Source of the DNA: Takakia lepidozioides | Lineage: Eukaryota > Streptophyta > Takakiopsida > Takakiales > Takakiaceae | Length of the DNA: 64,000 bases | NCBI GenBank assembly: GCA_030704615.1 | Contig: CM060734.1 | Coordinates: 42,548,042-42,612,041, forward strand | Direction: 5' to 3' | Part shown: one piece after another, positions 9,475 through 20,991 of the stretch | Layout: each line of letters begins with the position of its first letter | Position numbering within the stretch: position 1 is the first letter of the stretch | Position numbers and translations under genes: made by a program | The notes under the pieces: generated by a model | What the model was told of the DNA's origin: nothing | The model's database searches: none | What the model saw: only the letters and a program-made list of their open reading frames with translations

Positions 9475-12400
9475 CTATCCCTTCCGCAGCTCCATAAGTT
9501 TCAGTAACTTTAGACTCCAAAGTGTTGTCTGGCCAACCACCTGCCCCAACTCGGTCTGTTTCCTAACACCATTCACATATGGTAGAGGGGTGTTACTGAC
9601 ACATGCCTCTTTGATGTACACACAGGCATAATCAAGGGGCACAACAGGGTACCCGTAACCCACCACAGCACCTTGAAGAGCAACAATCAGCCCTACTCCA
9701 CATTTCTTGCGTTTGGAGTTCACATCCAACAGCCGAACCTCGTCACCCACCCTGAACTGTGATCCCAACTCCACACAAAAAAGAACACGATGTGAAACCC
9801 ATGACATACACACGACTAGGACACTCAACATTTGCGAATTAAAGAGAGCCCCAAGGTTGGAAAAAATAAAACAAACAAGACAACGGCCTGGACTTACTCC
9901 ATTTGCAGTCTCCAGTGGTGGTGAGACCTCTTTTGGGGGGCTACTCGCCGGGTCGACACTCTTGCCCCTCGTCTGTACCGGCTTGTCGACAATATCACCT
10001 TTGTTTGTCACAAGTTCCTGTGTCACAGACCAGAGAACAACCAGGAAAGCAATGAGCAAACAAGAATAGTGAATAGAAACAAAATCCAAGTATGAATCAA
10101 ACAAAAAAAACCAACATGAAAAGCTGCAAAGAAAACCTAGCATTAATCAAGCAACCGAGGAGAAGCATCCAGGAAAGCAATGCAATGAATGAACCCACAA
10201 AATTGTAGCCTCTGGAGCACTGTCAGAATGTTTGTACCTTCACAGTAGCAGTGTTGTATGGTTGTTGTCCGAAAACAGGCTGAGACTCCAAAAACTTGGG
10301 AATACTGGCAGCTTTCGATGCCTTCCACAAGAAAGGCCACAACACCTCTGTTAGATACTCATCAGTTGGTGAATCTGGTTGCACCTTCCATGGCTCTGGA
10401 AAAATCCCACTGAAGGGAGGATTGTTTGCCGCCTTTCTTGGTGTGTCGTCAACAAGAACAGTGTCCTCATAAGTCCATTCTGGCCAGTCTGCCCACACTG
10501 TAGACAAGTTCTTGAAATATAATGGCTTTGAATCAGACCCCTTACGGCATGGGAGGACTGGATCCTCGTCACAGTGAAGGGCATCCCACTGGAAAACCAG
10601 GTTAGTGTGGGCTGCAAAAATATAGTCCACCATTGGGAAGAAGTTGCGAGCTTGGCAACAAGACCACACCGCCACCTCAAAGTGTTCAAAACACTTTTGC
10701 AAAAAGTCATAACAGCGTGGTCTCAAAACTACCATCTTCTTGCCACACATCTTCCCCACAAAACCTTTGGGAAGGGATGCAGGCCCATTAGCAGAATGAA
10801 AAGATTCACATAACAGACCATTTAAGTCCAGAATTAGTAAATGCTTCCTCGTTGGTCCAGGAAGTAAACTGACATTTGGCTTCAACATGTGAGCAGGAGA
10901 AATTAAAGCAACCTGCTTGTTTGTTTTGTCCCCGTCTGCATCTTCCTCCCCATTTAAACTCCCACATACCTGCATACCAGAATCCGGTGTGCCCGGCGGC
11001 TCTGTCACCATTGCCCCCTGGACTGCTACTGCCTTTGTACGTGGCAAGGGCTGAATTTCCACGTGTACCTCACAGCTGGCCTTCCCTGTATCCTGCTGCT
11101 GCTCGGTCAAATTCAAAAGATCATCAGTGACAGGAAGACATAAGGGCTTAGAGTGAGCACCAGTTACCGTCTGAAATTGGGATTCCAAACATTTTGATAC
11201 TGTCACAGCAGACGTATCCATCGTAGATGTCACTGGTCCTGCGCCTGGTAGATTAATCCCCAATCTGGTCACAATGGCTTTCTGGTACTCAATCATACTC
11301 TGCATCTGTAATTTTAATTCTGCCATGTCACGTCCTTGTGATTCCACCAGTTTGTCCAAGCCATCCATCCTGCCAACTACTGTAGAATATGCGAGACTTC
11401 CCTCCTGCCAATCCATGAAAACTTGCCCAAGTATGAATCAAACCAAAAAAACCTAGCATGAACAACCATTGGAAAGAAAACCCAGGCCAAAAGCCGTGAA
11501 AAAAACCCTAGCAACCTATGATGCAGCAACCACTCTAGCAAACGTGGAAAACACACTTACCCGCCTGTCACTCCCAGCTGACAACCGTGACACTGAACCC
11601 TCTTGAATTTCATATAATGTAGGAGGGCACCCTGATAGTGTTTCCTACAAATTAATCCATGCCACAAACAAACCCATGCCACAAGTCAGTAAGCAATGTG
11701 AGGGCTGACTATATACACATAGCAATTCAATGAGGAACAAAATACAGAGTCGTGATGATGCCACTTACCAAGCGTGCTTCCACCATTGCCTTCCCACCAC
11801 GGCCAGTCTTGGTAGGATTCAGAATTGCACCATTTGCCTTCTTCATGTTGCCCGACACTTTGTGGAACACCTCTGTCTGCCAGTAACTTACAAGCTTGTT
11901 CCATACCTCGTCAGATACAGTAATGGGTTTCCCCTTACCACCCAACCACGCAGTGTGTGCTTCATAACGCTGGCTCTTCATTATTCTGCCAATTGTTTGT
12001 TTTAGGTGGAAGTCTTTTAACTTGTGTGGCGTATATGAAAATAGCTTAGCCAGGTGATCTCTGATTTCGTATACAACTTCATCAGGTTGGTTGTTGATGG
12101 CAAGGGAACAATCTAGCTTGCGATAAGCCTGTCCTTTAAGGGCAGCGTGCCATACATTCCGGGTCTGACCATACGGGGCTCCTTTGAGGTTCGTCAAAAT
12201 CACCGTGGGAGGAAGACCTGCAGCTATTCTCTCTTCCTTCACCTTGGCAGCTTCAATTTTGGCTGAGCTATTAGCCCTCCTTAAAGCATTGGTTCTATCA
12301 TTCTTTGAAACGGCACCCTCCCCTCCTTCAGAGACCTCCGTGCGCTCAGGAGAATTCAAAGCAGGATCCTGCCAAGTAGGGACTGGTGGCCATGGCTGTT

Positions 12401-13617
12401 GGCCAGAAGGCCGAGGACCATACTGGCCATACTGTCCATAAGCAGGAGGATATTCCGGTGGCCTGCCACCCCCATAGCTATTAGGGGGTGGCAAATATGG
12501 TGGAGGAGGATACTGGCCATACTGCCCATATGGAGGAGCACCATATTGACCCTGACCATACTGAGTGCCAGACTGTGGGTACTGAGGCATACCATAATAA
12601 GGTGGGGGTACTGGTGGCACAGAACCCACAACGATGGGAGAGTTAGGGCCACCTCCTGCGTTCTTGTGGGCGCCATCTCCATTGCTAGCAGCAGGGATCG
12701 TGGATCCAGTGCGCTTGTGCTTGCCCTGAAAAGAAATTCCCCCAGTACAATGTGGGTGATTACACATACATATAGGCAGCAAGCAGCAAATCCTTGAATT
12801 CAATATAACAAACTGGAAGCACATATCATTTGTAAAGACAAGATTACCCAAAACTCAGTATGATCTTGGGCAGTAAATCTCCCAAATTTGATTGGCCCCA
12901 ATGATGTCCTCCCAGTACATTTTTGAGCCCTCTTAGGTATGGGGTGTTCCTGAAATCCATAGCAAGAATTCAAATGGACAAACCTGATGGGTCCATGAGA
13001 AGTATCCCTCCAAGTTTTACTGATATTCTGGGTGCATAAGTAACCCAAGTATCTCTATAAGTAGCCATTGTAGCTTAGTACCAGGACGTTGGTTTCATGG
13101 GGCAAAGAATTTGAACACACCTGAAGTCTACATTGGCCTGACATCATGCCTTTGGCACTTCAACTTGTCTAGTGGAAATCATTTGTGATTGTGCCTTGGC
13201 TGACCCCTGCATTGTCCAACTTCCCTGTCTTGACAGACATACCCTATCTCTTCATGATCTTACCATACCCTATCTCTTCGTGATTTTACCAAAAACATAC
13301 ATAATTTGAATCATGGTCATTGTGAAGAACTATAACTCACAGACGGAGAAGGTGTTCGTAGTGTAGATGATGGGCGTTTTTGTCCTGCGACATGAGCATG
13401 GGCATGTTCTCCTCGGCTTGCCGTGGCATCCGCCGACGACGCACTCGCCTCGCACTGGCGTGGGAGGAGTGGATCGTCCTCATCGTCCTCAGAAGAGCCC
13501 TCATGCAGAATCGTAGTCTTCATCGTCTTCAGTCTGGCACTTTGCCTTGCAGGACCTTGATCCCTAGCTTTTTCCTTCGGAGCGCGTGGCTTGCGAGGGC
13601 GATTCGCTCCCGCAAGC
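9475..13617 (-). CDS. CACTA TnpA-like protein with in-frame NIF/HAD phosphatase-like domain
   Basis: I reconstruct six exons: 13617-13341, 12725-11769, 11644-11561, 11404-10238, 10017-9898 and 9756-9475. All have GT-AG borders and the internal introns are phase 0, giving 961 stop-free codons; the true start exon upstream is unresolved. Domains in order: a basic AT-hook-like stretch (NRPRKPRAPKEKARD) with an acidic run; a Pro/Tyr/Gln-rich region (PPYGQYGQYPPPPY); a Transposase_24-like region (VWNKLVSYWQTEVFHK, GNMKKANGAIL); and a short coiled coil (MDGLDKLVESQGRDMAELKL). Next is a NIF/FCP1-like HAD domain (10845-10390: LLILDLNGLL, VAVWSCCQARNFF, KPLYFKNLS, TVLVDDTPRKAANNP). Last is a CACTA-type C-terminal domain (FRVGDEVRLLDVN, GVGLIVALQGAVVGYGYP). 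TnpA proteins bind the subterminal repeats. The HAD catalytic DxD reads DLN, so phosphatase activity is doubtful. Confidence 0.8.
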
Positions 13618-13759
13618 CTGCACAAACACCTCCATGACCTCCCTCTCAAACAATCACAAACAAATGCAAGCATACATACCCTAATACTCTTAAGCCTACG
13701 CTGAACCACAGCCGCACCCTACCAGGACGTAATGGCTGCCCACGAATGACGGCGGACAT

Positions 13760-14196
13760 CTCCCGCCTAATGACACACCCTCCTCAAACCTAATCGTCAC
13801 TCACTGCATGTTGTTTGCCTCTCTGTTTGTACAAGTCGCAGCTACTCGCCCCCATTTGTGCTATGAAGCTTATGATCGCTGTAGGAAGGTTAGAGGATAA
13901 GGCGAATCGCAAGTTTAGTGGGTGGGTATCCAAAGTCAGGAACTAAACTCACCCATCTATCGACTGCTTGAACGTTGCTTCCACCTCCTTTATGGCAGCA
14001 ATCCGGCGCTCTCGGAACTTCTCGTACTCAGTGAGAGGGACTGTCACTTCGAAGACCTTCCGCTTCACCATGGACACTCAGAAACGATACTTATAGTATA
14101 CTATAGATATAGAAATAGCACATTGGCAGCTGGTGCAAAACTAGAGACAATGCACTGTGCGTAGCATGCAAAGAGGGAAGGGGTGACGTTCAAAGC
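13760..14196. promoter_or_regulatory. Divergent promoter region between TnpA-like and TnpD genes
   Basis: About 440 bp separate the upstream ends of the two oppositely transcribed transposon genes. An AT-rich TATAGTATACTATAGATATA run (near 14093-14112) could serve as a TATA region for TnpD. No binding sites can be named with confidence. Position is the main evidence. Confidence 0.4.
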
Positions 14197-17100
14197 ATGT
14201 ACAGTGCAGGTGGCGAACGGATGCGTAGGCGTAGAATAGATGACCGTCTATGGCGAATGGAAGAAGCTTATGCCACAAGGAATGGGCATACAAAAATGCT
14301 ATGCAACTGCGATGAGTGTCATGGAGGAAAAGTACTGTTGTTGGAAACAGTGAGGAATCATTACATGATACACGGGAGGGATCCTCTTCTCCAACGCTGT
14401 TCTCTTCCGGTAAGATCGTCACTTTCCCTTCAGCACTTTAGTTTGAATTTTGAATGCAACGATCCTCTTCTCCACATGTCGACATTTCGTTGGGTGATTG
14501 TAGTCAAGAAGTCATAAGATACAGACGTGACTATGACTACGCCACTTCCGTTATCACTTTAATTAATGCACATGTCGTGTTTTCATTGGTCATGTGTAGT
14601 CATGTAGTCATATATGACTAAGTAAGTGACTGCAACTATGACTTCAATGGTTACAAATGTCGTGTTTTGATTGGGTGTATATTCATAAGATACATACGTA
14701 AATATGACTGCATCACTGCAACGTCACCGTGCCTCCTATGTCATAATATGAACAAGTGTCACATCGTTGTTGGTCCACTCACAAGATGACTATTGGGATG
14801 CAGGGATGTGAATATTCAGATGATGAAGACGAAGGCCCTGCGGCACAGCGGGAGCCCAATGTCACAGAGAACGCAGATGAGAGTGGTGGATTGGAGGTAG
14901 AAATGCAGCGTGCATTGCAGGAAGCGTTTCTCTTTGCAGATGCAAACAGAGAGGACCCCATTCATGGTGGAACCGATCACACATTTGCCGATCATGACGA
15001 TGATCTCGACGATTCCGGAGACAATGAATTTGATGAGAATGCTCACCTGCACGTTGATCCCGAGTATGATAAACTCTTCCGACAGTCGCAATGTCCACTT
15101 TTTGAAGGGTGCTCCATCAGCCGGCTGCAAGCAACTTTGACGTTGCTGAACGCATGCACTACCCACAAGTGCACCAATGCATTTGTGGATGAGCTTCTGG
15201 GATTGTTGCGTAAGAGTTTTTTGCCTAAAGAGAATTCATTGCCGAAAACTCACTATGAAGCAAAAACCATGATTGCCAAGATGGGATTGCAGTACACGAT
15301 GATTCATGCCTGTGAGCGTGGTTGTGTACTCTTCCGTGGGGAGTATGAGAATGTAGACATTTGCCCAGTGTGCCGCAGTTCCCGTTACATTCCAGGTCGT
15401 GGAAGTGTGCCCAAGAAAGTATTGCGACACTTCCCTGTCATTCCAAGGTTGAAACGTATGTACCGATGTAAATCGATCGCTAACCTCATGACATGGCACG
15501 ACAGACATAAGAGCCAGGATGGGTTGGTTCGACATCCAGCTGATAGCAAAGCATGGAGACACATTGACACCACATTTGCGGATTTTGCTGCAGAGCCACG
15601 ATCTCTGCGATTTGGATTGGCCTTAGACGGTGTAAATCCCTACGGAGCTCAATCCACAAGTTGGAGCACATGGCCCGTTCTCTTGGTCAATTACAATCTG
15701 CCTCCGTGGTTAATGACCAAAAAGTTCTTTGTCATGTTAGCGCTACTGATTCCTGGTAAGGAGTCTGTTACCTCGGACAACGTAGATGTTTACCTGATGC
15801 CCCTAGTGGAAGAGCTACTGGAACTATGGAGAGGGATTGCAGCTCATGATGTTTCCCGTCCTCGTGGTCAACGCGAATTCACACTGAGGGCAGTGTTGAT
15901 GTGGTCAATCCATGACTACCCTGCATATGGCTTGCTCTCAGGTCAAGTGACGAAAGGTTATGCTGGTTGTCCAGCTTGTGGACCCGGGGTGACTTCACAG
16001 CAGTTACACACATGTGGAAAAATTGTTTTCCTAGGCCACCGAAGATTTTTGGCCCGCAATCATCCATATAGAAGGTCAAGAATGTTCAATGGCGCTACTG
16101 AGCATGGAACTCCTCCAAAAACGCAGACTGGAACACAAATCAAGGACCTTGCAACAGCTCGCACTGCATGGGTGGAAAACGGAGGGACGCCAGATAGCAG
16201 GACAGACCCAGCAAAAACTCATGGAGTTAAGCGATTGTCAATTTTATATGTCTTACCTTATTGGGAGGTAATTCCTTCATGGCCTTTAAATTGGCTGTGT
16301 ACATTTTTGCGTTTTCTGTTTAAATTGTGATGAGTAAATGCTCAATTGCTTATGTGTTCATTTTGTAGGGTCTCCTCATCCGCCACACGTTTGACGCAAT
16401 GCATTGCGAGAAGAACTTGGCTGAAAATATTATTAAAACTATCTTTGGTGAGAAAGACACATTGAAAGTTCGCCGTGATTTGGAGCTACTTGGGATGCGC
16501 CCGGAATTGTGGCTACAACGTGATCCTGACAGAGCAGATACGTTAATTATGCCTCCTGCCCCTTATGTCCTCACTGAGGCTGAGTTACAAGTCTTTCTGG
16601 AGATTGTGCAGAACTTGAAAGTGCCAACAGGCTACGCATCAGCTTTCAAAAAGCATGTGGTGAAGAAGAAGTTGTCTGGCATGAAATCACATGACTATCA
16701 TGTGCTCATGCAGCAAATTATACCGCTTGCTATCCGTGGGCTCATGCCAAGTGGTCCTCGAAGGGCCATTTTGCGAGTATGTCGTGTATTTAAGAAGTTG
16801 TGTGCAAAAGTGGTGAATCCTGTAGAGTATGAGGAATTGAGAACTGAAGCAGTTCTCACTCTGTGTCTTATAGAGAAGGAGTTCCCACCATCATTTTTTG
16901 ATGTGATGACACATCTGGTTGTTCACCTAGTGGATGAGTTGTACTTATGCGGGCCCGTAGCATCTCGTTGGATGTACCCCATGGAGCGGGCAATGAAAGA
17001 TATGAAGGGCTACGTAAGAAACATGGCAAGGCCCGAGGGGAGCATGGCAGAAGGATACCAATTTGAAGAAGCATTGGGTTTTTGCACAGAGTATATGGCA

Positions 17101-18342
17101 GGATTTGATGGAAGTGTACGAAGGGTGTGGGATGCAGATGAGGCAGAATCTGTGGAACGTGAAGTTGTGGAAGGAAGTTCTAAAGCCCGAAAATTGAATG
17201 ACCTGTGTGATATTGTACATGAGTACATCATTCAGAACCATCCTCGTCTATCAGTCATGTTGGGGTAAGAAATCTACTTCATTGACATTCAGATTTCCAA
17301 GTTTTAGTCATTTATCATTAGTTGGCATATGGCGTCTTTTCAAATCTCCCACGCCACCTCTGTCAATCTCCTGGCTGACCCTCGGATTGTGACAGGATAT
17401 ATGAAGCAGAGTCCACACGGATAGAAGCCAGACGACGCTTGTTTCGTGAGGAGCAAGGGCTGGAAGGCATGAGCAATCCCACGGCAATTCAGTACCCTCC
17501 TGATTTGCATCCTTGTCCTCCATTTGCTGTTTGGCTCCCTCAAGGTGTACGGGATCATCTCTCAATTCAATCAGATGGGCTTGATCCTACAACACGTGAG
17601 GAATTACTGGATCTTTCAAGGCCTCCATCATTTACTGCCCTGTCATTCAAGAGTATGACAGCGTATGGTAACCATTACAGGGTTACATCCCCCGGCATGA
17701 ACACAACAAGTATGGTGTCTTTTGATTGTGGAGTCTCATCTGTTTTCCAGCACCAGCCCATTACCAACAATTCAGGCAATGACATGGAGGAACCTACAAG
17801 ATATGTGGGTCTTATAAGGGAGATTTTGCAAATTGACTATGGCCAAACACAGCCTATAGTGTTCGTGGGTACGGGCGAGTCGCGTGGGTCGTCAACCTAT
17901 GTCAATGAAGCAGGATGATGCTGGCTTCACACTTGTCAATTTTAACCGTATGCTTCCACCTTCTGAGCAACCTTTTGTGTTTCCTGGCCAGGTTGATCAA
18001 GTGTTTTTTTCTGATTGTGTGAAGGAGCCGGGGTGGAAAGTCGTCCTGGAGAAGAGCCTCCGAGCACGTAGAGTGGTCTGCGACATATCAATTGATAATG
18101 ATGATGTGGCGGAAGTGGAAGGATTGTTAGCCCCACAAAGACTAGAGGAGACTCTGGTTACTGATGGCCCAACATGCAGCCGAGCGGTACTGGTTACTCC
18201 AGAGCAGGTGGCCTCCTTGTACCTCCGAGCACCCCGTATACGTGGTGATGATGTTCAGCCAACCCTTGGACAAGATCAAGTCTGTGATGAAGACAGTGAT
18301 ACATGTAGTGACCCAGACATAGATGAGGATGATGAAGATTAG
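14197..18342 (+). pseudogene. CACTA TnpD transposase (Transposase_21/TNP2), one frameshift
   Basis: Probable exons are 14197-14409, 14786-16267, 16369-17264 and 17396-18342; the GT-AG introns fit the frame. Exon 1 holds the N-terminal zinc-like motif (MLCNCDECHGGKVLLLETV). Exon 2 begins with an acidic stretch (YSDDEDE) and holds the TNP2 core: CPVCRSSRYIPGR, TWHDRHKSQDGLVRHPAD, LRFGLALDGVNPYG, YNLPPWLMTKKFFVMLALL, DYPAYGLLSGQVTKGYAGC. Exon 3 begins GLLIRHTFDAMHCEKNLAEN, and exon 4 has VNFNRMLPPSEQPFVFP and ends in an acidic tail (DSDTCSDPDIDEDDED). The frame slips by one base near 17860, between LQIDYGQTQPIVF and the CSWVR/DDAGFTLVNF part. This copy may be inactive, or the slip may be a sequence error. 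The protein would cut and join the CACTA termini. Confidence 0.85.
14495..14720. repeat. Internal cluster of subterminal-type motifs in TnpD intron 1
   Basis: This stretch repeats the same TAGTCATATATGACTA-type words found at both transposon ends (for example 14593-14640). It also holds two copies of ATGTCGTGTTTTnATTGG (near 14572 and 14657) and two of CATAAGATACA. It lies in the first intron, or just upstream of the main TnpD exon if transcription starts later. Confidence 0.7.
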
Positions 18343-18570
18343 ATATGCGCGATTTGTGCACTCCAGTTATAGACCATGCATGATAGTTTAAGGTGGTAAC
18401 ACTCCCTTCGCATTCCCATTAAGATATCATGCTTGGACACTGGATTTTATGATCAATTATGGAGTGTTTTCCTTTCAGCACCCTTTATTCATTTGTTGTT
18501 GCAATTGGCTTTGGACCAACCCGTGCTGATACCATTGCCATGGGTTCTGCCTGCAATGTTTTCTTGCCAT

Positions 18571-19700
18571 GGATTCGGCACACGCCACGAAAGGCCATCC
18601 AGACCATCCTCTGGAAATGCTCCAATGTTGTTTCAAACATCTCCACATTGCAATACAACACTGGATACAACACTGACATTAGATGAGTGAAAGTGAGACT
18701 AGACCTCCAGCCAGCCGGCTTTCCCACATCAAATTGAAGGGGATCTGTAGATTATAGATAACGGCTGTTGCCTTCTCAATGTCTTTTCCAATCACCTCTG
18801 CAATGAACTGGGGTATAAGATCCTTCAAATCACAAGTTTGAGCATCACGCACAAGCCACTTACGGGGATAGAGTTTCCAATGCGAACCATTGGTCTTTTA
18901 TTGATAGCATTGTTGTAAAATACATGGACCAACATGGTCAATTTCGGGAATGACATATAGTACGCTTTCATGTACTATGTAAGCATGCAACTATGTACCA
19001 GTGACGTGGCTTGTTCGCCACTTAACCTGTTTGCCCATTCAGCCAGCTCCACATTGTCATGGATTTTGCATGCTGGATTGTGAGGCCATCCACACCGTCC
19101 TCTGGAAATGCTATCATGGGGTTTCAACTATGTCCACATTTCCCTGGATTATGCCTGCACGAAGCAAGGCCAACTGCATTCAGCACCCTCCACTTTATTA
19201 TAGTATTGCAGCAACATTCAAAGCACTTCAATTTGTATCCATCGAAAACATCTAGGCTGGAAAAAGACATTGTTGCAGCAGAACTTAGGAAAGTACTTCT
19301 CCCCTTCCACTACACACGTGAAATGAAAGAAGCCAACCAACAGCATACCAGCCAAGAAAATATGAAACCAGCCAAGAAAAGAGCCAATATATGCAGTGAA
19401 GGTCGACACTAAATGAAACTTATCCAACACTTACATTAGAGGAGGGAAGCTAAGTCTTACCTCCATAAGCTTGCCCACATCAAATTTGGGAGCTTTCAGA
19501 ATTTTTCCTTTCCGGTTGAATGAACTTGGCTACAAGATCCTTCAAATCACAAGTTTGAGCTTCACACACAATGTACTTGCAGGGATTGAGCTTCCAATGC
19601 GAACCAGGAGTCTTATATTGATAGCATTGTTGTAAAACACATGGACCAACAATGACAGTCTCTGGAATGACATATAGTACAGTAATGACATATAGTACAA
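18571..19700. repeat. Imperfect direct duplications in the CACTA right arm
   Basis: Two segments occur twice. One of about 85 bp (18571-18653 and 19056-19146) shares GGCCATCCA and CCTCTGGAAATGCT. One of about 190 bp (about 18770-18970 and 19510-19700) shares ATCCTTCAAATCACAAGTTT and GATAGCATTGTTGTAAAA. On the minus strand both copies of the second can be read as AQTCDLKDL preceded by HWKL.P. I recognise no family. It may be a captured gene fragment that was later duplicated. Confidence 0.65.
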
Positions 19701-20689
19701 CATGCCGCTTCCAGTTGACCATCTACCCATGTAGGTTTCTTGTACCTATCCTTCCACAGGGAATCATAGGTAATGTGGAGCTTGAAATCCAGCCCTCTTG
19801 GATGAATCTGGACCCACACTCTATCCCTGCTCCTTCAGCTATCCATGCCTCTGACAGCCTACAATTCTACCAGCAAACACCCCGACCATACTGGTGTGGA
19901 GTTCTTCCCCAAAACACCCCAACCCTACTTATCACAATCTGAAATGCATCTGCTTCTCTCCGTAGTCCAACAGGCATTCGCCTTTTTGTCTCCATTGTCC
20001 CACCATTGGGGTCGGAAAGTGTTCACCCCAAAGCTTCTCCTCACCTCTATTATATGTTTTTGGATACTTCCCTACTGCCACACTGGCAGTAACTTGCCAA
20101 AGTCACTCCAAACCACCACAGATCTACCCAACGACCTAACTTACAGAATTCAATATGCATCTTGCGGCCGAGTCTGATGAGAGGGCAACACAGGCTGAAA
20201 TAGGTTGAAGAAGAAGGTGCCCTACCACATTGTCCTTGACCTGTCCTGACCCATGGAGGATTTGACCGATGACCTCTTGTGTGTGCTGCTTGTGTCTGTA
20301 GTCAGGTAATGTCGGATTGGTCTGTCAGATCGAACCACTACTGCGTAGATGAGTAGTCAGAGATTGAAACACGCTTGCTAAGACCAAGCTGACTCTCCCA
20401 AGAATGGCGAGCTCGCTTCTCCTCGTCTCGTCTCCTCCTCCTCTTCTCCTTCGTGCATCATTTGCTCAACGCCTCCATCCCACGCCCCTGCATATCCTGC
20501 TATCATCGCGTTCCATCCCTCAGTTGTGTGGTGTGGCGCAGGAGACAAAAAGACGCCAAGTCCCAGCCCTCCTTTCTGTTCACGATTACACTAATGGGCA
20601 ACCTTATTAGCAAATTTTTTAACTTTTTTAAACCTAATGGGCAACCTTATTTGCATTATATGTGCCTTCAAAATGAGACGTGTAGTGAT
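19701..20689. other. CACTA right arm, no gene recognised
   Basis: About 1 kb with only short open frames. A minus-strand frame near 19820-19720 (GLDFKLHITYDSLWKDRY) looks protein-like but matches nothing I know, and may belong to the same unknown fragment as the duplications to its left. 20404-20600 is C/T-rich on the plus strand. Confidence 0.4.
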
Positions 20690-20958
20690 GTAGTCGTATA
20701 AATAGAGCTCTGAAACCATCTTCAGTCATGGATTCATAAGATTCCATGAAACGTCGTCCACGTGTAGTCAAACATATCATACTAGTCATATAAACCATCC
20801 CTGTCATCATGGTCAACAATGTTTGACCAATGCTCCCTAACTTTCCGGAGTCATGTAGTGATATCCATTACTACAAAGTCATAAAACTAAAACTGTAATG
20901 CATTTCAGCGCTCTGTAGTCATGTACCTAGTGCAATTTTTATGACTCCGCCAAAGCCG
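20690..20958. repeat. Right subterminal repeat region of CACTA element
   Basis: Repeats of TAGTCATA, TGTAGTCAT and related words occur in both orientations (20692, 20768, 20785, 20852, 20874 and 20917). They mirror the left subterminal region but lack its 100-bp tandem units. Confidence 0.75.
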
Positions 20959-20988
20959 TAGTCCTAAAAACGCTCATCTCTTGTAGTG
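20959..20988 (-). repeat. Right terminal inverted repeat of CACTA element
   Basis: Ends CGCTCATCTCTTGTAGTG on the plus strand, the reverse complement of CACTACAAGAGATGAGCG. It is followed by the CAT target duplication at 20989-20991. Confidence 0.95.
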
Positions 20989-20991
20989 CAT

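Larger units (their letters stand above)
8299..20988. mobile_element. CACTA (En/Spm) DNA transposon, 12,690 bp
   Basis: The left end reads CACTACAACAGATGAGCG (8299) and the right end, reverse-complemented, reads CACTACAAGAGATGAGCG (20988). The two agree at about 27 of the first 30 bases. Both sides are flanked by CAT (8296-8298 and 20989-20991), the 3-bp target duplication of this superfamily. It carries two divergent genes: TnpD (+, 14197-18342) and a TnpA-like fusion gene (-, 13617-9475). Subterminal regions are rich in short TATGACTA-type motifs. It sits inside a LINE. The good terminal match and intact second gene suggest fairly recent insertion. Confidence 0.95.

Noticed and set aside
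14779-15671. Antisense open frames across the TnpD exon
   Set aside because: They are shadows of the conserved TNP2 coding sequence on the other strand.
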